NCBI GenBank assembly: GCA_030068145.1
Contig: JAPJBO010000349.1
Coordinates: forward strand, 153,422-217,421
DNA from: Diplonema papillatum
Taxonomy: Eukaryota > Euglenozoa > Diplonemea > Diplonemida > Diplonemidae
Length of the DNA stretch: 64,000 bases
Reading direction: 5' to 3'
Below, in pieces: positions 1 to 9,440 of this stretch. A model generated the notes under the pieces. That model made no database searches and had not been told where the DNA came from. It saw only the letters and a list, made by a program, of their open reading frames with translations. Within the stretch, counting starts at the first letter, position 1, and every line of letters begins with the position of its first letter. The position numbers were made by a program, and so were the translations under genes.

Positions 1-1323
1 GACTGGCGGTGGGTGTGCGCGCTGCTCCCCTCTGCCGAGAACGCCGATTGTTTCAATCCAGTGGGCACGGGCATGTTACAATAGTCCATCGACGGCGGCG
101 CGATTTCCTTCCGGTTCGCGCGGACGAAGCTTTGCTTCGAAGGATTGTCCCCTCCAGCTGGCGGCAGGCTCGCTGGTCCACTTAGTTCGCCGCTTTGAAA
201 CAGCGGCTGACAACGCTGCTGGCGGGAGGCTTCGAGGAAGGAGCGCATCTGCGCTTGGAGCTCGTCTCGTTCCGCGGCCAGGGCAGCGTTCTGTTCGGCG
301 AGTGCGGCCTCGCTGCGCGGGTTGGTCAGGACCGCCTTCTTCAGGTGGGCTTGCAGGGCGGCGATGTCCCTCTGCAACCGGTCACGCTCCGTGGCCAGCT
401 CGATGACTCGCTGCTGGAACGCCAGCCGCTCTTCGGAAACGGCCGGGGCAGGGTCGTTCTGCAGGGTTTGGAGCTGCACCTGCAGCGCGGTCTCGCTCGC
501 CAGCCGCTGCGCCACCTCTTTTTTGAGCTCGTCCCTCTCGCCGGCCCACGCCGCCGCCTCCGACGCGCCGGGGGGTGCGGACAAAAACCCATGCACCTGT
601 CCCCGCAGGGTGACGACCTGCTGCTGGAGGGCAGCCACCTGGACGGCTTGCGCGCCGGCTTTGCTCTGCAGCGCGGCCCGTTGGGATTCAAGCGCCGCCG
701 TGGACTCGCGGCAGCTCGTCCATGCCGTGAGGAGGGCGGACGCAGACTGCTCGAGGGCGCCGAACTGCTCGCAGAGCGGCGTGTCGCGGGGTTTTTCGGG
801 CGCCGGCGCCGCTGGAGCCGGGCCTCCGGCGGCGGCGTGGAGGCCCGCGGTGAGCCGGTTGGTCAGCGCGAACACGCGGCGGGAGAACTCGTCTTCCCTC
901 GCGCGGCAAGCCGAAAGCACGCCCGCGGGGATGTCCGCCGCGCCGGCGGCGCCTACCAGCTCCGGGGCGGCGGCGGCGGCGGTGGTGGTGGCGGTGTTGT
1001 GGTTGTTGATGTTGTTCTCTTTGGCGTCGGCCTCGGCGGTTCTCAGCTGCGCCTTCAGCGCGTCCATTGCGAGCTCTTGCTCGCGGCAGGTGTTGGCGCA
1101 CGCGCTGAGCTGTGCCTTGAGCAGCTCCTTGTCGCCGGCCAGCGCGGCTTCGGCGGCGCGGCTGCGCGACTCACCAGCGGCCTGCTCCTGCAGCCGCTGG
1201 CTCAGGGAGTCGACGACGGCCTTGTGCTCCGCTTCCGTGCGCTCGAAGTGCGCCTTCCAGTTGTCTAGCGTCATCATCACGCGCGCTTTGTCGTCCTCCC
1301 TCAGCTCCACCAGCTGCGCGTAC
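1..1323 (-). CDS. Large coiled-coil exon (third copy) of Gln/Pro-rich coiled-coil protein gene, runs off the window
   Basis: The minus strand is open from position 1323 to the window edge. The exon starts behind a good acceptor (minus TATTCAG at about 1330-1324) with G-TAC-GCG-CAG, which completes the codon left open by the donor of the first exon at 12385. The reading begins YAQLVELREDDKARVMM and continues as a long Glu/Ala/Gln/Leu-rich heptad-type coiled coil with runs such as ELATERDRLQRDIAALQAHL and ALAEQNAALAAERDELQAQM. No known domain is recognised. Truncated copies of its first part lie at 11384 and 11888, so it is one of three candidate second exons. It is probably a cytoskeletal or scaffold-type protein, but that is inference from coiled coil alone. 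Long ORFs on the plus strand here are shadows of this exon. Confidence 0.7.
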
Positions 1324-1344
1324 CTGAATAGGTGTGAAGGAATG

Positions 1345-1436
1345 TTTTTTTAGTGATTTAGCACAGCACTCTGCCAATCGACGCTTTTTGATTTGGACAA
1401 GCAAGCTTGTTTCCGTAAGAAATCACTCGCTTTTTA
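1345..1436. repeat. Dispersed intron-borne repeat (four copies in the window)
   Basis: The block contains AGTGATTTAGCACAGCAC, then CGACGCTTTTTGATTTGGAC and AAGCAAGCTTG. Close copies sit at about 11400-11483, 54655-54730 (diverged) and 55192-55268. All four lie just upstream, on the coding strand, of a duplicated exon. It could be an introner-like or MITE-like repeat, or simply part of the duplicated block. Related copies in two unrelated genes favour a mobile origin. Confidence 0.6.
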
Positions 1437-1527
1437 GCGTTTAGGGCAGACTATTTTTATGTTTTGATCCGCGTCCCCCGACCCCTGAAGATTTTCCGCG
1501 CGCGCGCGCAAAAAAAAAATACTTTTT

Positions 1528-2637
1528 TTAAAAGAAATAGTTTGGCAAGCCGGTCTTGGTGGCAAGCGGTCGGGGGGTGGTGGCCCGGAGGGGTACGCGT
1601 CCCTCACTTTGATTCTTCGGCGACTTTTTGCACTGGGAAATAACCGTCGTCTGCATGTGCTCAGGCTTTTGTTGTACGGAGGGACCAGGTGAGCCTTCAG
1701 CGTAGAGCTGCTGCCACCGACAGTAGTAGGCGTCTAGTCGTGGGCCTTGCGACTGCCTGTGTTGTTCGGCGTACTCGGCCAGAATTGGTATCGTACCCAC
1801 GTTTCGGACGGGACGTGGGCATCGGCCGGAAGCCGCTTCTGCACTTCTTCCATGAGAAGCCGGATGCTTGCGGGGACCTCAAACGTGAGGCGTGAAACTT
1901 TTCCATGACGCCTCTCGTCCACGACAGTACCGCACTTCTCAAGAACGCGGCCCACTGAAAACGTCGGCGAATTGCCCTTCCAGCTCTCCCCAAGAAGAAG
2001 ACCCCTCCGCTTTCACGATGGACTGCTCCAGTCGCAAACAGGCTTTCTGGATGGAACTCCCACACTGCGTTGCTCAGTGCGCTGTTGGTTTTGCGCTTGC
2101 TGCGTGACGATACGGGTACACACCACATCTCTCACTTCCTGCAGTTTCGTGCAGTGGATGCTGAGAATACCTCAGCTCTGCGACCCACGGCAAGGCCAAC
2201 ACATTTCTCAGGCTACTTTCTTGTTCTTGCAGGTTCTGAAGGGTGCACCGGGGGATGTCGGCGGTACGGCGCTGGGCAATCACCTTGTTGGTGCCCTCAT
2301 ACTACTGCAACAGCTGCACAGAAAGTGGGAGCCCATCAAGTTTGAGAAGGGTCTTGGCCACTTCCTGATAGAACGGATGCCCTTTTTCATCGACCAGGAG
2401 GGCCCTGTCGAATTCTATGGGGTAGTCCTGGACTAGCCTGTTGAACAACACTATCCACGACTGCGTTTCACCCACTTGCAGCGGCTTCACGCGGGCTTGG
2501 CTCTTTTTCATCAGCAGGTCGAAGGCGCTGACAGGTGTTCGAGCTACGGGAACTTTTGCTTCACAACGTACCGAACCTCCCGGTACTGCATGGAGTCCAT
2601 GGCCTGCACAGACATCCCAAGAGAAACATCTCTCCAC
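1528..2637 (-). pseudogene. Decayed minus-strand coding remnants inside the TIR element
   Basis: Several minus-strand open stretches lie in different frames. One is at 2637-2302 (includes AFDLLMKKSQARVKPLQVGE and YPIEFDRALLVDEKGHPFYQ). Another is at 1955-1734 (TFEVPASIRLLMEEVQKRLP, then VPSETWVRYQFWPSTP), and a third at 1800-1528. Their composition looks like protein rather than random ORFs, and frame changes separate them. The likely reading is a broken element-encoded or host-derived gene carried between the TIRs. I do not recognise the family. No DDE catalytic motif is visible. Confidence 0.35.
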
Positions 2638-2639
2638 AC

Positions 2640-3177
2640 ACTCCTGCTATCAGCCCTAGCCGACACCACCACATCATCATCATACTCGGCAGGCGTCTGG
2701 AGGTGACGGTCTTTTATGATCTGCTGAAACATCTCCATGAAGGACAACGACAGGTCGTTGATCTCAAGGAGGTGTCAATCCTTCACTGCACCAATCTCAA
2801 CATCGATGGCGCAAAAACACGGCAGTGTCCCTTCCATTTGCTTGTGCCCTGTTTTTGCATTAGCATGCAACACTCACTTAGTCAAGGTGAAATTTGCCGG
2901 CGTCACAGCTTTCGTGGTGCTGCAGCAACAGATAGGTCAGGGGGTCAATGCAAATTAGAGATTCGCAGCGAGCTTCTAATCCGGCGTTCCGCTGACGTGT
3001 CGTTGTTGGCCCCACGAGCGGGGTTTGGTGTTTCCGCAGCCGAAGCGCGGACTTCAGAGACCATCTGGAGTCCCCCCATGGCACCCTGTTGTGCCCTTCC
3101 CACAGCAAAAAAGAAAAAATATTTTTTTTTTTCAACTATTTTTTTTTCCACGGTTTCCCAAAATTTTCCGCGCGCTA
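2640..3177. other. Interior of TIR element without recognisable gene
   Basis: AT-rich stretches occur toward the right end, with A/T homopolymers at 3105-3155 just inside the right terminal repeat. No convincing coding sequence is seen. Confidence 0.4.
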
Positions 3178-3200
3178 GGACGCGGATCAAAAAAAAAAAA

Positions 3201-3505
3201 GGGACTTTTAAAGTTATCGACACAGCGCGCAGGCAATACAATGGAACGACCCGTACCAATGCGCAGCGTGCACGGGCGACGACCAATCTTGACAGTCTGG
3301 AAGGAGGCCGACCATTTGGACGAACGACACCAGTCGGACACAGCTCTGGACGGGCTACGAGCAACCTGCGCACATGTAGAGTGACATGAGAGGGCAGCGA
3401 CGAACGCGAATTTTAAAGGATATTTTTATTTCAGATAGTCAACCTCGGCAACTGGGCCAGGATGGCCGCCTCGCATCGACTACCTTAACAGGGTTGTATT
3501 TCTCC
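3201..3505 (+). repeat. DIRS split direct repeat A1 (left end)
   Basis: This matches 9096-9400 base for base as far as read, starting GGGACTTTTAAAGTTATCG and ending GGGTTGTATTTCTCC. It is preceded by an A-run shared with the target TIR. It probably carries the promoter and start of the genomic transcript, by analogy with the family. Confidence 0.9.
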
Positions 3506-3574
3506 GCCGATGCGGGGTCAAACAGTGGCAGAGGCTGTCTGGAACAGACGGAACCGGATTATATAACATAAATC

Positions 3575-4835
3575 AGCTTAGATGCTTCCCTGTAATGACC
3601 AGGGGAATGCCCGCCTGTAATGACCAGGCCGATGCCTCTCTGCGGACGCAGCTGAGACGCTTCCCTGTAATGACCAGGGGAATGCCCGCCTGTAATGACC
3701 AGGCCGATGCCTCTCTGCGGACGCAGCTGAGACGCTTCCCTGTAATGACCAGGGGAATGCCCGCCTGTAATGACCAGGCGGATGCATCGCTGCAGACGCA
3801 GCTTAGATGCTTCCCTGTAGTGAGGGAATGCCCGCCTGTAATGACCAGGCCGATGCCTCTCTGCAGACGCAGCTTAGATGCTTCCCTGTAATGACCAGGT
3901 GAATACCTGCCTGTAATGACCAGGCGGATGCCTCTCTGCGGACGCAGCTGAGACGCTTCCCTGTAATGACCAGGGGAATGCCCGCCTGTAATGACCAGGC
4001 CGATGCCTCTCTGCGGACGCAGCTGAGACGCTTCCCTGTAATGACCAGGGGAATGCCCGCCTGTAATGACCAGGCGGATGCATCGCTGCAGACGCAGCTT
4101 AGATGCTTCCCTGTAGTGAGGGAATGCCCGCCTGTAATGACCAGGCCGATGCCTCTCTGCAGACGCAGCTTAGATGCTTCCCTGTAATGACCAGGTGAAT
4201 ACCTGCCTGTAATGACCAGGCGGATGCCTCTCTGCGGACGCAGCTGAGACGCTTCCCTGTAATGACCAGGGGAATGCCCGCCTGTAATGACCAGGCCGAT
4301 GCCTCTCTGCGGACGCAGCTGAGACGCTTCCCTGTAATGACCAGGGGAATGCCCGCCTGTAAGGACCAGGCCGATGCCTCTCTGCGGACGCAGCTGAGAC
4401 GCTTCCCTGTAATGACCAGGGGAATGCCCGCCTGTAATGACCAGGCCGATGCCTCTCTGCGGACGCAGCTGAGACGCTTCCCTGTAAGGACCAGGGGAAT
4501 GCCCGCCTGTAATGACCAGGCGGATGCATCGCTGCAGACGCAGCTTAGATGCTTCCCTGTAGTGAGGGAATGCCCGCCTGTAATGACCAGGCCGATGCCT
4601 CTCTGCAGACGCAGCTTAGATGCTTCCCTGTAATGACCAGGTGAATACCTGCCTGTAATGACCAGGCCGGTTCCCCGCTGCAGACGCAGCTTATGCCTCC
4701 CTGTAAGGACTAAGGGAATGCCTGCCTGTAATGACCAGCCCGATGCCTCGCTGCAGAAGCAGCTTAGATGCTTCCCTGTGAGGACCAGGGAAATGCCCTC
4801 CTGCAAGGACCAGGAGGATGCCTGCCACAGCTGAG
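3575..4835 (+). repeat. 75-bp satellite (trimer of 25-bp units) in the DIRS leader
   Basis: About 17 tandem units of 75 bp lie between A1 and the gag-like ORF. Each unit is three diverged 25-bp modules. Two carry the dyad box CCTGTAATGACCAGG, and the third carries CTGCGGACGCAG. Some units are shortened (CCTGTAGTGAGGGAATG). Four- to five-unit blocks repeat as higher-order units (offsets of 296 and 371 bp). The period is a multiple of three, so every frame gives spurious repetitive ORFs; none is treated as a gene. Confidence 0.9.
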
Positions 4836-5052
4836 ACGCATCCCAGGTGACGCACTTGAACGAACTGAAGAGTGTTCTGACTAGCAGGTATGTTGATGGG
4901 TGACGAACTGGCATGAAACACTCAGACATTGAACCGACACAGAACAGCAGGAGCCCAATGGACCGGCTTGTTTAATCTCTTTTCGTTTTAGATTTAGGTG
5001 CTCCTGTTGGTCAGGCGAACTGCGATCAGGTTTAGTGAATAAGAAACACTCA

Positions 5053-6321
5053 ATGGCTGCACTCCCAACCATTCTCCAGTCGAAGGCCGAGATTAGACTG
5101 GCTGCGACGGGTAAGAAATCGCTCCCAGCGTCGATTGAAGCTACGATTCCCCAGGGTGCCGTCACTTTGTACGATGGCCTCGTGCGGGACCTCGACGCGC
5201 CTCAAAATGCAGAGGAGAGAGGGGATATTGCCGTGATATCGCTGGAGATAGCATGCTCGCGATGTGATGATGGCCGCGGACTGCCGACAAAGGAGGACGT
5301 AATAGGACTTCGTGAAGCGATGAAGACGTGGGGATGTGCCGACGTGGAGATGCTCGCAAGAGCAGACATACCCGCGCCTCAACTATTAGAAGGGGGCATG
5401 AAGAGGGAGTTTGTAGGTGAAGTGAGGTCGTTTGCAGCTAAAATCGCTCGCGGAGTGCCTTCAGCCCAGACGAGCACCAACGAAAAGCAGCCGAGGGTCG
5501 TGGTCAACGTCCAGTTGAAGCTGAGAGAGCTCGGTCTAGAGGGGATACCAAACGTGTTGGTCCCGGACCGTGACTTGGTCAAAGCGGTCTCGCTGAAGCT
5601 CGAAGAGGGGATCCGACTCCCCCTGGATTTTCCGACGAAGAAGGCACCCCTCATGTCTGATCGAGACTCGCTGGAATTCGCATACCAGTCGAAGTCCAGA
5701 ACAATGCGCAGGGACGTGCTACAGCAGGTCCGAGAGACGTCGGGAATGAGCGCCTCCCTCGCCCACGAAGATATCCTCCTCCGTCAGGCTGCTGCCGTAG
5801 AAGTCGAGAGACTCCCGCAATCGCTCCATACCCTTCTCAGGGCGCGGCTGGCGATAGCACTTTTGGTGTGCGGAGCAGTGCCCACGAAGCTACACCTGCG
5901 GTTTGTGATCCTGGTGATGAGCATGGTACCCCGCATCGGATCGTCGACACAGAGCACAGGCGACTACCCTGTAGCTCTGACATACGAAGAGCGAGTGTTC
6001 GGACAATGCTCCGAGTTCTCGCGTGATGCATCAGTCGGCGATGCTCTGGACAAGTTTTTGTCCCACACAGACGATAACCTGGTCAGGACGGCTCTCACAA
6101 AGGTAGAGAGGGAAAGGTCTCGCCAACGAGTTGTGCCCTCACCTTCCGTGCTGGGGAAATCCCCTGTCTCCCAACCGTACGAGAGCGGTAGGTTCCGCCC
6201 ATACAGCGAAGTAAGACGTGCGCATCCGCCGAGGGTGGGCAGGCCGCCTGTCCCAACCACCAAGCGTCATCAGCCGGACAGTAAGCGCCGCGGAGGGCAA
6301 CAGCCGGAAGTCAAGAAGTGA
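5053..6321 (+). CDS. Gag-like protein of the DIRS element
   Basis: The start is the ATG at 5053 (MAALPTILQSKAEIRL). The open frame extends a few codons upstream but has no earlier ATG. The product is 422 aa. It is first of the element's ORFs and precedes the RT, the position of gag in DIRS elements, so the role (nucleoprotein particle) is inferred from position. The N-terminal 200 residues are mixed alpha-rich. A basic Pro/Arg/Lys-rich tail (about residues 345-422, with SKRRGGQQPEVKK at the end) could bind nucleic acid. No CCHC zinc knuckle is visible. The ORF ends in TGA directly followed by CTAG, and the RT frame continues without a break behind it, so most products may be Gag and some Gag-Pol. 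Confidence 0.75.
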   Translation: MAALPTILQSKAEIRLAATGKKSLPASIEATIPQGAVTLYDGLVRDLDAPQNAEERGDIAVISLEIACSRCDDGRGLPTKEDVIGLREAMKTWGCADVEMLARADIPAPQLLEGGMKREFVGEVRSFAAKIARGVPSAQTSTNEKQPRVVVNVQLKLRELGLEGIPNVLVPDRDLVKAVSLKLEEGIRLPLDFPTKKAPLMSDRDSLEFAYQSKSRTMRRDVLQQVRETSGMSASLAHEDILLRQAAAVEVERLPQSLHTLLRARLAIALLVCGAVPTKLHLRFVILVMSMVPRIGSSTQSTGDYPVALTYEERVFGQCSEFSRDASVGDALDKFLSHTDDNLVRTALTKVERERSRQRVVPSPSVLGKSPVSQPYESGRFRPYSEVRRAHPPRVGRPPVPTTKRHQPDSKRRGGQQPEVKK

Positions 6322-6325
6322 CTAG
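6319..6325 (+). promoter_or_regulatory. Candidate stop-codon readthrough site between gag and pol (TGA CTA G)
   Basis: The gag TGA (6319-6321) is followed by CTAG. UGA-CUA(G) is the classical leaky context known from alphaviruses and some cellular genes. The frame is open in phase on both sides, and the next in-frame ATG of the RT ORF is not until 6610, inside the protein. Confidence 0.65.
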
Positions 6326-8517
6326 GACACGATCCGCCGTCCAGTCCGACCCCCCTCGTGAGGAACGAGGATTTTTCACGGACGCATCGGCACAAGCTTT
6401 GGTTACGGTACGAAGAGATCCAACAAGGCGTAGCGGAAACAGAAGAGTTCACATACAACCCCCTGCGAAAGCAGAAGGGTATTGCCCACGACTTCCGAGC
6501 TGAATCTTGGGAAGACCACGTTGCCCTCACGTCTCGCTTGAGGGAAAAGACGAATACGGCGAGCATCCTGGACCCCGACCTTCGCATTGCGATACGACAG
6601 TACGCATCGATGTCAACATCGGAAGCACAGAACTTCAGGACGGCAGCTCTTGCGTACTGGAGGGAACGGTCAATTGCAGTTAAACAGAGGCCCGACTGGT
6701 CATCCTACTACGACACGTCCCATCCTGCCCATGCTCTAGCCACACGCATCAACGTCCCTCTGGTCGAGGAACTACTGGAGGCGGTAGGTGCTGCACAAGA
6801 AGGCACAAAAAACGAGTTCGTGCATCGTTTAGGGTTCGGTTTCCCGGTAGTTGGTGCCCTGGCCGAAGAGGGCGTATTCGAGGTCAAACCCACCACCAAG
6901 ACCGCCAAGAAGGATACAACGACAGAGACATCGCTGACGGAAAAATCGGACCCGAGAATAGAGAGACTCCGCCAAAGTTGCAAGGAGAGTGACGTTGATG
7001 AGATCCACTCGCAACTGATCGACGAAGTAGAAAAAGGCTGGCTCGAAGGTCCCTTCACAGTGAACGACCTGCCAATCGAACGGTTCATCCCGATACGACG
7101 GTTTATCGTCGTACAGGGAGAGAAACGCCGTGGCTGTGACGACGCACGGCCCACAAACACCGCGACGAGGATCCTGACGCCCATCTCGCTCATGGGTATC
7201 GACAACGCGGCGGCTACTGCAGTAGAGTTGGGGAAGGCTGGCATCGTCGACATTTCGCAGGCTGTACTCGACCAATCCGACGCGTACAAGTCGTTGATTG
7301 TGGACCCGGACCAGCGGAAATACGCTGTGATAGTCGCAATAAACCCAGTTAGCGGAGAACTGGATTGCTTCCTATCCAACGTGTTGTGCTTCGGCACAGA
7401 ATCGGCGGTGTTGAATTACAACTGCCTCTCGAGAGTTGTTTCCACCCTGGCCAGAAGAATCCTGTGTATTCCGGCGTCCGGATACTTCGACGACTACATC
7501 ATGCACGGTAGCGCCGAGGATATCGAGCAGATGGCCAACGACTTCCAAACTCTGTTTGGTGACCTCATCGGGCTGGTGTTCAAAGACACGAAGCGGCGCG
7601 TCGGGGCATGCATCCCGTATCTTGGCGTCCAGCTTGATGTGAGGCGACAAGGTTGGATTAGGCTGAGCCTGACCCCGGAGAGAGCACAACGACTGCTGGT
7701 GGCGATCGATGCCTTTCTCCACGACGGAAAGATGACACCCCAGCAGGCAGGGAAGCTGGCCGGACAACTTGGATTTGTGCAGCAGCAGATGGTCGGAGCC
7801 ATAGGGAGGGCCTACATTCACCCGATTCGCACAAGACAGTATTCGAAATCGGGCAGGGAGGATCTAGGTGAAAGACTTCGAGCGGCCCTAGTATGGTGGA
7901 TCGACGCCCTTCACATTTCCGACTTCCAGCGTAGCATTCAGATCGAACGGATAGGCTCCCCTGTGCACCCCATCATCATCTACACGGACGCGAGTCCCTA
8001 CCAGCTTGGGTTCTGCGTACTGTACAAAGGTCTCAGGTTCTATGGTAGCGCAAACTCCGCAATTCCAAAAGGGACGCACCGCGAGGTGTTCGCGGGCGAT
8101 GCGGATATGATTCAGTTCTTTGAGACAGAAGCAGTCCTAATGGCTCAGGCTCTAGTACACGGAGGACACGGTCTGCTGTCTAGACTAGCACCAGGCTCCA
8201 CAGTACAAGGCATTCCCCAGTGGTACTTCGTAGATAACACCTGCACTCAGGGTACTCTTGTGAACGGCCACTCTTCGAACGAGACGTTTGCAGTGATGGC
8301 CGAAGCTTTCTGGACAGGAGCCATACGTTGTAGATGCGCATCTGTTTGGATGGAGCGGGTCGAGTCGAAGAACAACCCGTCTGATCTCCCCTCGAGACAG
8401 CATGGTACCGTTACCCGTCTCGAGAACTTAGGCTTCATCCGAATTGAGAACTGCTACAGCCCGTTGAGGGAACTCCTGAAAGGTTCGAGGGTGAGCACGA
8501 GGTTCTCATCCCTGTGA
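6322..8517 (+). CDS. Reverse transcriptase-RNase H (Pol) of the DIRS element
   Basis: There is no ATG near the start; translation is probably by readthrough of the gag TGA. Numbered from the codon at 6358 (residue 1), the first catalytic Asp of the RT is D305 in LDQSDAYKSL. The second box is YFDDY (D378, D379), followed by the Gly-containing YLGVQLDV. RNase H follows directly: D544 (IYTDASPYQLGFC), E589/E591 (FFETEAVL), D626 (WYFVDN) and D676 (NPSDLPSR). This RT-RH order without integrase or protease fits DIRS-order elements. The N-terminal 230 residues are not assigned and may be the end of Gag or a linker. The ORF is intact and stops 369 bp before B1. It copies the genomic RNA and removes the RNA strand. 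Confidence 0.88.
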   Translation, partial: LGHDPPSSPTPLVRNEDFSRTHRHKLWLRYEEIQQGVAETEEFTYNPLRKQKGIAHDFRAESWEDHVALTSRLREKTNTASILDPDLRIAIRQYASMSTSEAQNFRTAALAYWRERSIAVKQRPDWSSYYDTSHPAHALATRINVPLVEELLEAVGAAQEGTKNEFVHRLGFGFPVVGALAEEGVFEVKPTTKTAKKDTTTETSLTEKSDPRIERLRQSCKESDVDEIHSQLIDEVEKGWLEGPFTVNDLPIERFIPIRRFIVVQGEKRRGCDDARPTNTATRILTPISLMGIDNAAATAVELGKAGIVDISQAVLDQSDAYKSLIVDPDQRKYAVIVAINPVSGELDCFLSNVLCFGTESAVLNYNCLSRVVSTLARRILCIPASGYFDDYIMHGSAEDIEQMANDFQTLFGDLIGLVFKDTKRRVGACIPYLGVQLDVRRQGWIRLSLTPERAQRLLVAIDAFLHDGKMTPQQAGKLAGQLGFVQQQMVGAIGRAYIHPIRTRQYSKSGREDLGERLRAALVWWIDALHISDFQRSIQIERIGSPVHPIIIYTDASPYQLGFCVLYKGLRFYGSANSAIPKGTHREVFAGDADMIQFFETEAVLMAQALVHGGHGLLSRLAPGSTVQGIPQWYFVDNTCTQGTLVNGHSSNETFAVMAEAFWTGAIRCRCASVWMERVESKNNPSDLPSRQHGTVTRLENLGFIRIENCYSPLRELLKGSRVSTRFSSL

Positions 8518-8885
8518 CGCCCGAACCAAGATTACACAACGCCGTGACCCGCGGCCCTAACTTCCTCCCCCAGTTCTCGGTGTTAATAGCAACACATACA
8601 CATACACGTGTACACACGAACGGCGTAGAGACCCGGCGTCATGTCTCGAAGGACGGAGAAATTCGTGATACAGCGACTCTCTACCCTCCTCCCCTCCCCC
8701 GTCCCTCGTCGCACAACTCCCAGTTCTTCCATCTTCGATCCCCCAGTTGTCGGGAGGACCGTAGACGACCTCGCTTCTAACAGACATCCTGCTGTCAACC
8801 TTTCATTCATCGGCGAGGACCACGCGCACGAAGACAGCCGGCTGCGATGGGAATCCGAGCTTTATCCGCCTTTGTCCCCAGCGTT
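8518..8885 (+). other. Spacer between RT ORF and internal repeat
   Basis: This 3'-side spacer holds short CACATACACACGTG-like CA tracts (about 8590-8615). No gene is seen. Confidence 0.5.
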
Positions 8886-9095
8886 GGGTGAAGAACCTAG
8901 GCGGACGGCTCGGAGACCTCAAGGTCGGATGCGGGTTTAGCGTCGTGCGATAGCGCACGTGACACCGCGCTCGCAGGCCTGCGAGACTAGCGTCGCGAAA
9001 CCGCTCCGATTCATCCCATCGCAGACTTGAGGATTTCCGAAAGTTCAAGGAGAACGGACCGTTCTAATAGGTAGAGGTTGTCCCAGAAATAAAAA
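8886..9095 (+). repeat. DIRS internal split repeat B1
   Basis: This matches 10738-10947 over 210 bp as read, from GGGTGAAGAACCTAGGCGG to CCCAGAAATAAAAA. It directly abuts A2. Confidence 0.9.
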
Positions 9096-9400
9096 GGGAC
9101 TTTTAAAGTTATCGACACAGCGCGCAGGCAATACAATGGAACGACCCGTACCAATGCGCAGCGTGCACGGGCGACGACCAATCTTGACAGTCTGGAAGGA
9201 GGCCGACCATTTGGACGAACGACACCAGTCGGACACAGCTCTGGACGGGCTACGAGCAACCTGCGCACATGTAGAGTGACATGAGAGGGCAGCGACGAAC
9301 GCGAATTTTAAAGGATATTTTTATTTCAGATAGTCAACCTCGGCAACTGGGCCAGGATGGCCGCCTCGCATCGACTACCTTAACAGGGTTGTATTTCTCC
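9096..9400 (+). repeat. DIRS internal split repeat A2
   Basis: This matches A1 (3201-3505) over 305 bp. B1A2 together reproduce the B2-to-A1 end junction, so this block can template restoration of both termini. Confidence 0.9.
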
Positions 9401-9440
9401 TCCCGCCCACCCAGACCCGGAGAAAACAAAGAAAGCGGAG

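Noticed and set aside
195-1353. Two long plus-strand ORFs over the first kilobase
   Set aside because: They are shadows of the minus-strand coiled-coil exon, which has a splice acceptor in phase with exon 1 and homologous copies at 11.4 and 11.9 kb.
3575-4835. Could the regular repeats be a CRISPR array?
   Set aside because: Units are continuous tandem copies with no unique spacers, no cas genes are present, and the context is a eukaryotic retroelement.
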